A stretch of DNA of 64,000 bases from Cyclobacteriaceae bacterium (GCA_028285445.1 JANQPQ010000056.1:124001-188000); one strand, 5' to 3'; positions 1 through 8,575 are shown, counted from the stretch's first letter. Numbers and translations: made by a program. The notes: generated by a model not told the origin, from the sequence alone.

Positions 1-282
1 CCTTTTGTCATATTGTTCCTTGTTACCATATGTGGTGATCAATACAAAACTAACTGGCCAGTCTGCTGTAGGCTCGACTTCCAGCAATTGGTAAGATGAG
101 ATGTAGTTCTTCTCTAATGCCTGAATTCTTAGCTGTTTCCAGTTATTCTTGTAGTAAAATCGAGTTTCATCCACATTTCCATTAAGTACCTCAACGAACT
201 CAATGGATGTAATTCTGGAATCGTCTTGTGCATAGATTGTGGTTGAACACAAGAGGCAAATGAGTATGATAGAAATTTTCAC
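1..282 (-). CDS. Secreted protein of unknown function, N-terminal part only
   Basis: Only the first 94 codons lie in the window; the gene runs off the left edge. Translation from a GTG at 282 begins MKISIILICLLCSTTIYAQ, a clear signal peptide with cleavage expected after YA, followed by soluble sequence (residues about 20-94) rich in charged and aromatic residues, with a Trp-Pro and a Tyr-Gly-Asn near the edge. An in-frame stop lies just upstream of the GTG and there is no ATG between, so the GTG start is forced. The part visible matches no family I recognise. It is divergent from the hydrolase gene at 431, with 148 bases between them. Confidence 0.72.
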   Translation of the reverse strand, partial: MKISIILICLLCSTTIYAQDDSRITSIEFVEVLNGNVDETRFYYKNNWKQLRIQALEKNYISSYQLLEVEPTADWPVSFVLITTYGNKEQYDKR

Positions 283-430
283 AGTTGTCGGTTTGATGTT
301 TGATAATCAGACTTACGACGCATTCATGTAATAGTTCTATGCACCAGACCAATAATGCTTTACTTTCGACGGATGACCATTCCCATCTAGCCTGCATATT
401 GAAACCCTATTATTACAGTATAAAAGTATT
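283..430. other. Divergent intergenic region
   Basis: This stretch must hold the promoters of the leftward secreted-protein gene and the rightward hydrolase gene. I found no exact TAnnTTTG element on either strand. An A/T-rich stretch (about 408-430) precedes the hydrolase ATG. Confidence 0.4.
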
Positions 431-1564
431 ATGCAAAGACTTAAAATAACGGCTTGTATACATGTAGCCTTCCTGCTAGTTGGCAGTATTTGCCAGGCCC
501 AGATTGAACTCTATAAAAACCTGGATGATGGAAACTTCCAAGTAGGCTTCAAAGCCATTGAATTAGAGGGGGTAGAACTTGATGAGCGCAATTTGCGAAT
601 CTCTGTCTGGTACCCAACTGCAACGACTGCCACCGAGCAACTAAACTTGTCTTCTTACTTTAATAAAGAAGATGAAATAATTGATAATCAAACATTTAAA
701 GATCTATCTACTACTATCTCCGGCAACGAAGATTCCTTCCCCCAGGACTCCCTGGCATTGATTCTTGAGGCCAAAATGCTGTCCTTTTTAGATGCCCCGA
801 TGGCAGAAGGCAAGTTTCCGCTTTTATTATGGAGTAGCCGCTATGGCACGGTCGCATATCAAGCCGTTATCTCCGAGTACCTGGCCAGTCATGGGTACGT
901 GGTGGCTTTTGCTGAGGACAATCCTAACGGACCCTACCCATGGGGAATTCCGGTGGGTACGGAAAGAGAACAGGCACTGAATAAACATGTGGAAGATCTT
1001 GTGCGTGCCATGGAAAAGCTGCACTCGGAAGCAAATGTAAACAGGGACCAGATTGCCCTGCTTTCCTGGAGCTACGCTGGGGAGTCAGCTATACTAACCC
1101 AAATAGCAAGTGAGCATGTGGATGCTGTAGTAGGATTTAGTGCAATAGGTTTTACCACCGGACTATACTTGGGATCAAATCTCGAAACGCTTGCCACACC
1201 CGAAAAGCTAACCGTTCCCTACCTTATGCTTTTTGAGAAAATCGCTCCTAATGGCAATGAAAGGCAAGTTCCGGCTATTTTCAGCGAGATGCATGAGGCA
1301 TCAAGGTATATTCACTTTGAGGAATTGGCACACGGCAGTTTTAATGCATTAGAGGGGATGATACCCGGAGTTTTGAATACGACCAAGGTACACAGCTGGT
1401 CAATTGGTGGTGAAACAGCGAGACTTGGCTACGAATTAGCATGCAAAACAACTCTTGCTTTCCTGGAAAGTCAGTTTAAGCCCGGTAAGGATTCCTTCGA
1501 TAAGCGCATGGAGGCACTTATTGACAACTCACCAATCACCATTAATATGCATTCTCCTAACTAG
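431..1564 (+). CDS. Secreted alpha/beta hydrolase (dienelactone hydrolase / PAF-acetylhydrolase-like)
   Basis: 377 aa. Residues 1-23 form a signal peptide (cleavage after CQA), so the enzyme acts in the periplasm or outside. The body has the alpha/beta-hydrolase layout: a strand ending in VWYPT (about 57-62), a core ending LASHGYVVAF, a nucleophile elbow WSYAG with Ser214, and a late His301 in LAHGSF that is the likely catalytic base. The elbow is S-W-S-Y-A-G rather than textbook G-x-S-x-G, as in some family relatives. Substrate is unknown; an ester or lactone is expected from the fold. Its stop codon abuts the stop of the convergent SulP gene with no gap. Confidence 0.78.
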   Translation: MQRLKITACIHVAFLLVGSICQAQIELYKNLDDGNFQVGFKAIELEGVELDERNLRISVWYPTATTATEQLNLSSYFNKEDEIIDNQTFKDLSTTISGNEDSFPQDSLALILEAKMLSFLDAPMAEGKFPLLLWSSRYGTVAYQAVISEYLASHGYVVAFAEDNPNGPYPWGIPVGTEREQALNKHVEDLVRAMEKLHSEANVNRDQIALLSWSYAGESAILTQIASEHVDAVVGFSAIGFTTGLYLGSNLETLATPEKLTVPYLMLFEKIAPNGNERQVPAIFSEMHEASRYIHFEELAHGSFNALEGMIPGVLNTTKVHSWSIGGETARLGYELACKTTLAFLESQFKPGKDSFDKRMEALIDNSPITINMHSPN

Positions 1565-3217
1565 TTAGGGCTTAAAACGCAGCACACCACTTACCAGGCT
1601 TGGTCTTCCTACCTTGTAATTCTGGTCCAGAATTAACCTGCCTGATTCGCCAGTAGGATGATGCACTTGCTCCACGGTTAGGTTCTCCATTTCCACTTCA
1701 ATGTCTCTTTCATGAGCATTAATTCGAAAATCATCGATTATCTCTAAAACATCCAGGTGGATAGATCTCGTTTTGGAGGCGTCGATAACCACGTGAGCAC
1801 CTTTCGGAATGTTCCTCAACGTATTCATGATGCTTGCTTTATTAAGAAAGCTAACATCCTCGGAGAGTTTAATCTGAATCGGCTTGTCCTTGGCGATAGT
1901 ATCCTCATCAAAATGGTAAGGTGTTTTGTAGTTATTCCAAAGAATGTGGAATATCGCTACCAAAAGCCCAAGACCGATACCAATTAGGAGGTCAGTGAAT
2001 ACTATGCCTAGAACTGTAACAACAAAAGGTATAAACTGGGCTCTCCCCTTTTGATACATGTCTTTGAATAGAGCTGGCTTAGCTAGCTTGTAACCAACCA
2101 CTGTTAAAATAGCTGCCAGACTGGCTAGTGGAATTAGGTTCAATACTCTAGGAATCGACATGGCACACACCAGCAGCAATATACCATGGATAAAAGCTGA
2201 TGCCCTGGTTTTGCCCCCGGATTGAATATTGGCTGAACTTCTTACTATCACTTGGGTAATCGGCAGCCCACCGATGAAACCGCTGATGAAGTTACCTGCG
2301 CCCTGAGCTATCAACTCCCGATTGGTAGGCGTAACTCGCTTCTTTTCATCCAACTTGTCGGTAGCTTCAACACAGAGCAAAGTCTCCAAACTGGCCACTA
2401 CGGCAATGGTTATGGCCATCACATAAAGATTGGTATTCTGCCATTGACTGAAGTCCGGGAACCTAAACTGAGCGGCAAACTCTCCAATAGAATCAGTTAC
2501 CGGCAGATTAACTACTTGCTCACCAATCAAGGATAACTGAGGTACTCCGGCGAAGATTAAGTTGAGCGCAATGCCCAACACTACCACCACCAGTGGCCCC
2601 TGCACAATCCTTGTAAAAGACAGCCTCTTCATGAAATTCTGCTCCCAGAGAATGAGAACTATCATTGAGATCGCAGCAATAACTACTGCACCGGGACTAA
2701 TAAAGTCAAGCATATAGCCCAGTTCGCTAAAGGTATTGTGGCCATCAACCTGGTTAAAAGCGAAGTCACCCTCAGGGTCTTTGTCGTAACCAAACGCGTG
2801 CGGAATTTGCTTCAGGATAATGATGACACCAATTCCGGTTAGCATTCCTTTAATAACTGCAGACGGAAAGTAATAGCCAATCACCCCGGCTTTTAGCAAT
2901 CCTAGAATTAGTTGAATCACGCCAGCCACCACTACCACAAACAAGAAGTGTTCGAAGTTGCCCAGCTCCTGGATAGACGCTAAAACTATTACGGCTAAAC
3001 CGGCGGCTGGTCCGCTTACTCCAAGGTTAGATCCGCTAATTATTGAAACTACAATTCCCCCAACTATACCGGCGATGATTCCTGAAAACAGTGGAGCGCC
3101 TGAAGCCAGTGCGATGCCCAGGCACAGTGGCAGTGCCACTAGAAACACAACTATACTTGCTGGAAGGTCATACTTTAGGTTGGATAGAAATCCGGCCTTA
3201 GATTTGTCTTGCATCAT
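1565..3217 (-). CDS. SulP-family inorganic anion transporter with STAS domain
   Basis: 550 aa, normal length for SulP. The N-terminal part is an integral membrane domain of about 10-12 segments (residues about 15-410), opening with the LPLCLGIALASGAP stretch typical of SulP. A soluble C-terminal STAS domain follows (about 430-530), with a VVIDASKTR strand. SulP proteins move sulfate, bicarbonate or other anions across the inner membrane; bacterial relatives are often linked to carbonic anhydrase, but none is adjacent here, so the substrate cannot be named. The start has two ATG codons in a row (3217 and 3214). No clear promoter was found upstream. Confidence 0.93.
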   Translation of the reverse strand: MMQDKSKAGFLSNLKYDLPASIVVFLVALPLCLGIALASGAPLFSGIIAGIVGGIVVSIISGSNLGVSGPAAGLAVIVLASIQELGNFEHFLFVVVVAGVIQLILGLLKAGVIGYYFPSAVIKGMLTGIGVIIILKQIPHAFGYDKDPEGDFAFNQVDGHNTFSELGYMLDFISPGAVVIAAISMIVLILWEQNFMKRLSFTRIVQGPLVVVVLGIALNLIFAGVPQLSLIGEQVVNLPVTDSIGEFAAQFRFPDFSQWQNTNLYVMAITIAVVASLETLLCVEATDKLDEKKRVTPTNRELIAQGAGNFISGFIGGLPITQVIVRSSANIQSGGKTRASAFIHGILLLVCAMSIPRVLNLIPLASLAAILTVVGYKLAKPALFKDMYQKGRAQFIPFVVTVLGIVFTDLLIGIGLGLLVAIFHILWNNYKTPYHFDEDTIAKDKPIQIKLSEDVSFLNKASIMNTLRNIPKGAHVVIDASKTRSIHLDVLEIIDDFRINAHERDIEVEMENLTVEQVHHPTGESGRLILDQNYKVGRPSLVSGVLRFKP

Positions 3218-3433
3218 TCTTGTCTATTCGCGACTTCATCATTGACCCCAACAGCATCTGCTTAAAAAAGTTCAGCAATGAGGTTTTTATTGCTATACCA
3301 CTTAAACTCCGCATTTTTGACTAGGTTTTGGTTATTAGGCAGTTGTGCGGTTAGCATCGACGAATGTGTAAGAACTAAGGATTGATGGCAATATCTGTTG
3401 CAATGCCAATTTTACGGGATAAATGAAAATGAT

Positions 3434-3892
3434 ATGATTACTGGACTATTTGAAACACACATAAACGTAGGCAATCTCGAACGATCAATGGAATTCTATG
3501 GCTCAGTATTGGGGCTTGAATTGGGTACAATCGAAGAAGAAAGAAGAATAGCTTTTTATTGGATCGGCCAGAAGGGCAAAGCCATGCTTGGGCTTTGGGA
3601 GAAAAGTAGCGAGCCCATCATCAAACAGCATTTTGCCTTTCAGTGCGAACTAGACGATATCTTAAATAAGTCTAAAGAGTATCTATTGCAGCGAGGGCTT
3701 GAGCCTTACAACTTTCTAAACACTACCGATAAGGAGCCAATGGTATTTGCCTGGATGCCCGCCCTGGCCATCTATTTCAAAGACCCTGATGATCATGATC
3801 TTGAGTTCATTGCTATGTTACCACAGCGGCCACGTCCAAACGTTGGCATTGTCAGCTATGAGCACTGGCTGGAAATATCGGGATCGGATTAA
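3434..3892 (+). CDS. VOC-family (glyoxalase/bleomycin-resistance-like) protein
   Basis: 152 aa from the ATG at 3434. The sequence opens with the classic first VOC strand (FETHINVGNLERSMEFY) and ends with a second motif (AIYFKDPDDHDLEFI), so it is one paired beta-alpha-beta-beta-beta unit. Candidate metal ligands are His10-like in ETHINV and Glu in LEFI, as in glyoxalase I relatives; the reaction is not predictable. An in-frame ATG at 3398 would add 12 residues outside the domain, so the later start is preferred. Cytoplasmic, apparently monocistronic. Confidence 0.85.
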   Translation: MITGLFETHINVGNLERSMEFYGSVLGLELGTIEEERRIAFYWIGQKGKAMLGLWEKSSEPIIKQHFAFQCELDDILNKSKEYLLQRGLEPYNFLNTTDKEPMVFAWMPALAIYFKDPDDHDLEFIAMLPQRPRPNVGIVSYEHWLEISGSD

Positions 3893-3908
3893 AAAAATAT
3901 TTCTTGTC

Positions 3909-3937
3909 TGTAAGAATTCATCTCTCCCTTGAGTCTA
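3909..3937 (+). promoter_or_regulatory. ECF-type promoter of the sigma factor gene
   Basis: TGTAAG at 3909-3914, an 18-base spacer, and GTCTA at 3933-3937, 19 bases before the sigma gene ATG. The layout (AAC-like -35, GTC-containing -10) is that known for ECF sigma factors. The same elements with the same spacer occur at 49396-49424. Autoregulation of the sigma gene is inferred. Confidence 0.5.
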
Positions 3938-3956
3938 GTAAGTTGAGTATTAGAAA

Positions 3957-4469
3957 ATGGGAGAAACAGAGCACAATCAAATATTCAGGGCCTGGCTTAA
4001 AGATCACCAGGGATTAATCTTCAAGGTGGTACGCTCGTTTGCTCGGGAGGAGTTCGACCAGGAAGACTTATTCCAGGAAATCAGTATCAAGGTCTGGAAG
4101 TCTATTCCGCAATACAAAGGTGAAGCAGCTTTGACTACTTGGATTTACCGCGTGGCCTTAAATGCTGCTATTTCCTGGAACCGAAAAGAGAAAAGACGAG
4201 TGATGCCCCAGGACTCTCTGAATGAGGTAGAGCGCGTAATTAGTGAAAATAACCAAAATCCAGATGACAGGCTAGACTGGCTCTACAGTGAGATTGTCAA
4301 GCTTAATGATATTGATCGCTCAATTGCACTCCTACTTTTAGATGACTACAGCTACCAGGAAATGGCTGAAATGCTGGGTATTTCGGCTAACAATGTTGGG
4401 GTTAAAGTTCATCGTATCAAGCAACATCTAATCGCTCAATCAGAAAAAATTAGTTACCATGGAATTTGA
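3957..4469 (+). CDS. ECF-type RNA polymerase sigma-70 factor
   Basis: 170 aa, usual ECF size. Region 2 spans about residues 18-78, with the DQEDLFQEISIKVWKS helix that contacts the -10 element and an LTTWIYRVALNAAI core-binding stretch. Region 4 (about 112-165) has an HTH reading YSYQEMAEMLGISANNVGVK. It directs RNA polymerase to a small regulon under some envelope signal. Its 3' end overlaps the next membrane protein gene by 11 bases, the usual arrangement for a sigma/anti-sigma pair. An ECF-type promoter directly upstream suggests that it activates its own transcription. Confidence 0.93.
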   Translation: MGETEHNQIFRAWLKDHQGLIFKVVRSFAREEFDQEDLFQEISIKVWKSIPQYKGEAALTTWIYRVALNAAISWNRKEKRRVMPQDSLNEVERVISENNQNPDDRLDWLYSEIVKLNDIDRSIALLLLDDYSYQEMAEMLGISANNVGVKVHRIKQHLIAQSEKISYHGI

Positions 4470-5037
4470 AGAAATGAGAAAAATTTGGGATTCACAAAAC
4501 CGCGAGCCATTGTATGTTATCAATGAATCTGCTTTGCACAAACGTATTCAATCAAAGAGAAACAGGGCCAGTAGAGTGTCTGACACCAACGAAATTGGCC
4601 TGATGGTAATCACAACTGTTACAAGTATCATACTTATTACCATCGAAAGGGATTCAGCTTATTCCTATCTCTCGGCAGCAGCTATGTTTCTGGTAGGTGT
4701 CTACATCTTGATTGGTAGAATTAAAAGGAAGAAACGTGTGCAGCAATTTGACCGATCAATTTTGGGAGATATAGACCAAGCCATTGCAAACGTTAGCAGC
4801 GAAATCAAAAGAGCAAGGACATTCTTCTGGTGGATGATTGCCCCCGTATCGATCCCAATTGTTATGAATTTTGTTAGCGCAGAAATTCCCATTTGGAAGT
4901 GGATTGTAATTCCGTTGGCTATGGGTTTTGCCTTGTACATCACTCGCTGGGAAATGAGACGTTGCCATATTCCCAGAAAGCAAGAACTGGAAACCCTTAG
5001 AGCCAAGCTATTGGAAGAGCCTTCGGAAACGAAATAG
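4459..5037 (+). CDS. Four-helix membrane protein, probable anti-sigma partner
   Basis: 192 aa with a short cytoplasmic N-terminus (MEFEEMRKIWDSQN) and four hydrophobic segments in two pairs (about 47-63, 70-88, 118-137, 143-162), separated by a basic, charged loop (about 90-117) and ending in a charged tail. The ATG lies inside the sigma gene (11-base overlap), so translation is likely coupled. I infer that the N-terminal region binds the sigma factor and releases it on a membrane signal. No zinc-finger (HxxxCxxC) anti-sigma motif is present, so this is not a classical ZAS domain; the role rests on position. Confidence 0.72.
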   Translation: MEFEEMRKIWDSQNREPLYVINESALHKRIQSKRNRASRVSDTNEIGLMVITTVTSIILITIERDSAYSYLSAAAMFLVGVYILIGRIKRKKRVQQFDRSILGDIDQAIANVSSEIKRARTFFWWMIAPVSIPIVMNFVSAEIPIWKWIVIPLAMGFALYITRWEMRRCHIPRKQELETLRAKLLEEPSETK

Positions 5038-5069
5038 AGCTAATATCTAAGAGCAATAATGATTAAATT

Positions 5070-5094
5070 AAGCCATCCTAAAAGATGGCTTTTT
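5070..5094 (+). terminator. Rho-independent terminator after the sigma/anti-sigma operon
   Basis: Perfect 8-bp stem AAGCCATC (5070-5077) / GATGGCTT (5084-5091), 6-base loop, then a short T run (5091-5094). It lies 33 bases after the membrane protein stop codon. It falls inside the longest reading of the next ORF (from ATG 5059), which argues against that start. Confidence 0.68.
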
Positions 5095-5187
5095 ATGGCT
5101 AAAAGGTTTTCTCTGGTGGCTTGGTTTTTCTATAACCTCAGGGTGATTTCTACTCAGTTTTTAATTTACTACCCGCTTAGAAGTACT

Positions 5188-5709
5188 ATGCAAATTCCAG
5201 CCAAGTTCACGCCTACCGCTGGTTGGGCCATGTTCGTGTTCGGCTTTGTGATATTGCTAATAACCTACCTACCTGTGTTTTTCTTTCTAATCATATACAT
5301 GAACACCGGCAAGCCCCCTTACGGGCTTCTGATTGCAACCGCCTTCGGGGTTTTCTTTGGAACCTGGACGCGCTTCGTTGTTGGCAATATGATGAACTAC
5401 GTCATTGTCGACCGCCGCACTGTGACTTATGTAGTGTTGGGCTTCAAACAAATGAAGGAAGAAATTTTTGACCGCAATGATCTCCTTGGCCTGGTAATGA
5501 TCAAACGGAAATACAAAGGCACCAAGAACTTCAAAATCTGCCTGCAATTTGGGGACGGCCGCTTGCTAATGATCTACTTAACAACATTCTCAAACAAGGC
5601 TGAAAAAAGACTGACTCAATATCAGCAACTTCTTAACCTGGAGCTATCTACCACTTTTAACTCGAAGTTACTGATCAATGAAAGCAACATTTCCAGAGGG
5701 CGAACCTAG
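5188..5709 (+). CDS. Small membrane protein of unknown function
   Basis: 173 aa from the ATG at 5188. Two strongly hydrophobic segments (about residues 14-38 and 46-66) are followed by a soluble C-terminal half with alternating hydrophobic residues (YVVLGFKQMKEEIF..., FKICLQFGDGRLLMIYL) that resembles a bacterial PH-like domain, though I cannot confirm it. An upstream in-frame ATG at 5059 would add 43 residues, but that stretch contains a terminator hairpin and reads poorly as protein. Lies between the sigma operon and a permease gene, 73 bases upstream of the latter. Confidence 0.6.
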   Translation: MQIPAKFTPTAGWAMFVFGFVILLITYLPVFFFLIIYMNTGKPPYGLLIATAFGVFFGTWTRFVVGNMMNYVIVDRRTVTYVVLGFKQMKEEIFDRNDLLGLVMIKRKYKGTKNFKICLQFGDGRLLMIYLTTFSNKAEKRLTQYQQLLNLELSTTFNSKLLINESNISRGRT

Positions 5710-5782
5710 TCCAGATTTATTTTACCAAAGTTGTAACCAAGGCAGCAAGTTGTAGGTAACAAACAATAAACACCTACCTCCC

Positions 5783-8143
5783 ATGACGCTCATTAACACT
5801 CAGTTACTTCGAAAGTACAGCAATCATTACTTTGTTTCGATCACCGGTTTAGCCCTGGCCGTTTGGCTCTTCATCATTATTTTCTCTTATGTAAGGTTCG
5901 AGTCGAGCTACGATACTTACCACAAGAGAAGCGACCAACTCTTTCGGCTACTAGCCGGATCTGAAAGTCAGTATAACTTCATGCAAGGCGCCGTTGCCTG
6001 GCAACCTGCCCCACTTTTTCAACATATAGAAAGCCTTAGTGGCATCAATAACATATCACGGATGCATCACCTAAGAAATGCAAGGGTGGCAGTTGGAGAT
6101 AAGGTACTAACTGTTACCTCTATTGCAGCAGACCCTAGTTTAGAAGAAATTCTTAATATCAGCGAGTTGCAGGGTTCTTTACCGCAAGTACTTAACAATG
6201 CCAAGCTGGTGGCCATCAGTGAATCTAAAGCACAAGCTCTGTTTGGTACCATAGATGTGCTTGGACGAGGCATATCCCTCCGTTCGTATAAAAATCATGG
6301 CGAGTTCATCATCCAAAGTGTGTTTGCCGATATTCCTAAGAACTCAAGCTACAGGCCTGATATTCTTGTGCAGTTTGATGGTTTTATAACAGACTACCAG
6401 GCAGGAGACCTTAACAATTGGTACAATAACAACTATCACTATTTACTTCGGATTGATCAGCCCCAGGAGGCTGAAATTATTGCCCAGCAGATAACTGAAA
6501 CCGCCAGTAAGAATACCAAAGCTTCAGCCCAACGATTCTACCAATTGCAGCCTTTTACAGACGTACACCTCAATCGTAACGTTCGGGATTCCTTGTCTCA
6601 TCCACCGGAGGCTATTCTGTCAATCCTTATTGTTGCCGCTATTTTCGTACTGCTTATGTCTTGTGTGAATTATGTAAATAACACCATCGCCCAATCATTC
6701 TATCGCTCGAAAGAGATTGGCGTAAGGAAGATTCTTGGGGCCAGCCGCTTGACAGTACTATGGCAGTTCATCAAAGAATCCGGTTTGATATTTGGCCTTT
6801 CATTTTTATTGGCCGCATTACTGGCGCATGTTACCATGCCCTACCTCAATTTGTTCTTCGCCATTGGAATCCCGGAATTCTCACTTTTAGAATTTGCGCC
6901 TGAACTGCTGGGTTTAGCAACCATCACCATACTTGTCACCAGTCTCTATCCGGCATTGCTTCTTTCAGCCCTCAATCCCCTTTCGATCATAAAGAAAAGC
7001 GGTGGCAGTAGCGGTAATGAAAGGAAATTCCTACGATCGGCTTTAACGGGATTTCAATTCGTAATTGCATTTGGGCTTTTAGCATCCGTACTCATTGTCG
7101 GCAACCAGGTGAATTATCTTCTTACAGCAGAATCCGGGTACAATACCAGTCAGATAATCAATTTAGATCTGAGAGGAAAAGAAATGCGCGACAGGGCATC
7201 TGCCTTCAAAAATGAGTTAGCCACTTTGCCGGGAGTGCAAGAAGTAAGCATAACCAGCCACCTACCCCACAAAGTACAAACTCAGCAAGGCCGTATTTGG
7301 AAAAGTGGTGGTGAGGAGGAAACTGTTTCTTTCTTTACGCTCTTTGCCGATGAGAGCTTCATGGAAGTATATGGAGTAAAAATCCTTGAAGGTCGTTTTT
7401 TCCAGCCTGGTACCAACTTTGACCGCAATAGCTACCTGATTAATGAAGCAGCAGCGCGCGAGTATGGGTGGGATGATCCCGTGGGGATGGAGTTTGTAGA
7501 GAATCAGGACACGGTACGAATTATTGGCCTGGTAAAAGACTTCCACTACAAGTCTATGCACAACACTATTGCTCCTATGCGTATCGGGCACACATCCAAA
7601 GGTTGGGTGAATAAGGTCAGCATCAAGTATAATACCTCATCTCTTGAAGAACTACTGCCAGCACTTTCGACAAAGTGGACTCAATTTAATCCGGTTGATC
7701 CCTTTGAATACAGCTTCCTGGACGAAGACTACGCAAACATGTATAGCACAGAACAGGCCTTTGGAGCCCTCATCTCCCTGTTCTCAATCATTGCCATGAT
7801 TATCGCAGTCACCGGCCTCTACGGTATGCTATCACTAGATCTAAACAGGCAAATAAGAGAAATGGCCATCAGGAATATTCATGGAGCCAGCTACATCTCA
7901 CTAAGCAAATTGCTAATGCGAAAGTACCTGCTACTGTTTGTGGTATCAGGATTTGCCTCTGTGCCCCTATCCATCTACTTCCTTCAAGATTGGTTGGCAA
8001 TCTTCGCCTATCATATTAGTATTGGGCCAATGCACTTTGTATTTGCAGCAATAATCCTGGCTGCAATACTCATTGCCAGTGCTACTAAGAAATTTGTTCA
8101 ACTTTACAGATTAAATGCTATTGAGATACTTCGGTACGATTAG
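5783..8143 (+). CDS. FtsX/MacB-type ABC transporter permease
   Basis: 786 aa with the layout of the large Bacteroidota permeases: one TM helix near the N-terminus (about 15-38), a MacB-type periplasmic core domain (about 40-265), a three-helix FtsX unit (about 274-400) preceded by the coupling sequence SKEIGVRKILGAS, a fifth helix (about 415-440), a second periplasmic domain, and a second FtsX unit (about 660-770) preceded by LNRQIREMAIRNIHGAS. Such proteins work with a separate ATPase as mechanotransmission systems rather than true transporters; no ATPase gene is in the window. It lacks the N-terminal prefix domain found in the gene at 8576. Confidence 0.9.
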   Translation: MTLINTQLLRKYSNHYFVSITGLALAVWLFIIIFSYVRFESSYDTYHKRSDQLFRLLAGSESQYNFMQGAVAWQPAPLFQHIESLSGINNISRMHHLRNARVAVGDKVLTVTSIAADPSLEEILNISELQGSLPQVLNNAKLVAISESKAQALFGTIDVLGRGISLRSYKNHGEFIIQSVFADIPKNSSYRPDILVQFDGFITDYQAGDLNNWYNNNYHYLLRIDQPQEAEIIAQQITETASKNTKASAQRFYQLQPFTDVHLNRNVRDSLSHPPEAILSILIVAAIFVLLMSCVNYVNNTIAQSFYRSKEIGVRKILGASRLTVLWQFIKESGLIFGLSFLLAALLAHVTMPYLNLFFAIGIPEFSLLEFAPELLGLATITILVTSLYPALLLSALNPLSIIKKSGGSSGNERKFLRSALTGFQFVIAFGLLASVLIVGNQVNYLLTAESGYNTSQIINLDLRGKEMRDRASAFKNELATLPGVQEVSITSHLPHKVQTQQGRIWKSGGEEETVSFFTLFADESFMEVYGVKILEGRFFQPGTNFDRNSYLINEAAAREYGWDDPVGMEFVENQDTVRIIGLVKDFHYKSMHNTIAPMRIGHTSKGWVNKVSIKYNTSSLEELLPALSTKWTQFNPVDPFEYSFLDEDYANMYSTEQAFGALISLFSIIAMIIAVTGLYGMLSLDLNRQIREMAIRNIHGASYISLSKLLMRKYLLLFVVSGFASVPLSIYFLQDWLAIFAYHISIGPMHFVFAAIILAAILIASATKKFVQLYRLNAIEILRYD

Positions 8144-8186
8144 CATTAGGTGCAATTCTTGTTAAAATAAATTAAATACTACATTG

Positions 8187-8217
8187 TTGCATAAACTACA
8201 ATTATGGTATATAATTG
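8187..8217 (+). promoter_or_regulatory. Bacteroidota-type promoter of the PadR gene
   Basis: TTG at 8187-8189, a 20-base spacer, and TATAATTG at 8210-8217 (one mismatch to TAnnTTTG). The spacing fits the -33/-7 architecture of the main Bacteroidota sigma factor. The start of transcription would fall in or just before the palindrome at 8218-8238. Confidence 0.7.
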
Positions 8218-8238
8218 CAATACTACTTAATAGTATTG
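8218..8238 (+). promoter_or_regulatory. Palindromic operator, probably for PadR
   Basis: Perfect inverted repeat CAATACTA (8218-8225) / TAGTATTG (8231-8238) with a 5-base centre. It touches the -7 element and ends three bases before the PadR ATG at 8242, the position expected of an autorepressor site. Confidence 0.65.
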
Positions 8239-8241
8239 TTA

Positions 8242-8574
8242 ATGAAAAAAAATCCAATTGGCGAGTTTGAAGAGATCGTATTGCTTACAGTAGGCATTTT
8301 ACATGGCAATGCCTATGGTGTAACCATAAAAGAAGAGATTGAAAGTCGACTAAAAAGAGAAGTAAGTGTAGGTGCTCTGCAAACCACATTGCGACGGTTG
8401 GAGAGTAAGGGATTTCTGGAGTCGGAGCATGGGGAATCCTCCCCCTCTCGTGGCGGCCGACCCAAACTATTTTTCACTATCACACTAAATGGCAAAAAAG
8501 CCATTGAGCATATTCGGCAAACCAGAAATGCACTTTGGGGCTCGCTTCCGGATCTGGTGCTGGACTTAAAATAG
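8242..8574 (+). CDS. PadR-family transcriptional regulator
   Basis: 110 aa from ATG 8242. The winged-helix core is typical: GEFEEIVLLTVGIL, then GNAYGVTIKEEIE, the recognition-helix stretch VSVGALQTTLRRLESKGF, and a wing (SRGGRPKLFFTIT). PadR proteins repress nearby transport genes and are released by a ligand. An alternative ATG at 8215 overlaps the -7 promoter element and is rejected. The permease gene starts one base after its stop, so the two form an operon; PadR-permease pairs of this kind recur in Bacteroidota. Autoregulation through the 8218-8238 palindrome is inferred. Confidence 0.92.
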   Translation: MKKNPIGEFEEIVLLTVGILHGNAYGVTIKEEIESRLKREVSVGALQTTLRRLESKGFLESEHGESSPSRGGRPKLFFTITLNGKKAIEHIRQTRNALWGSLPDLVLDLK

Positions 8575-8575
8575 C

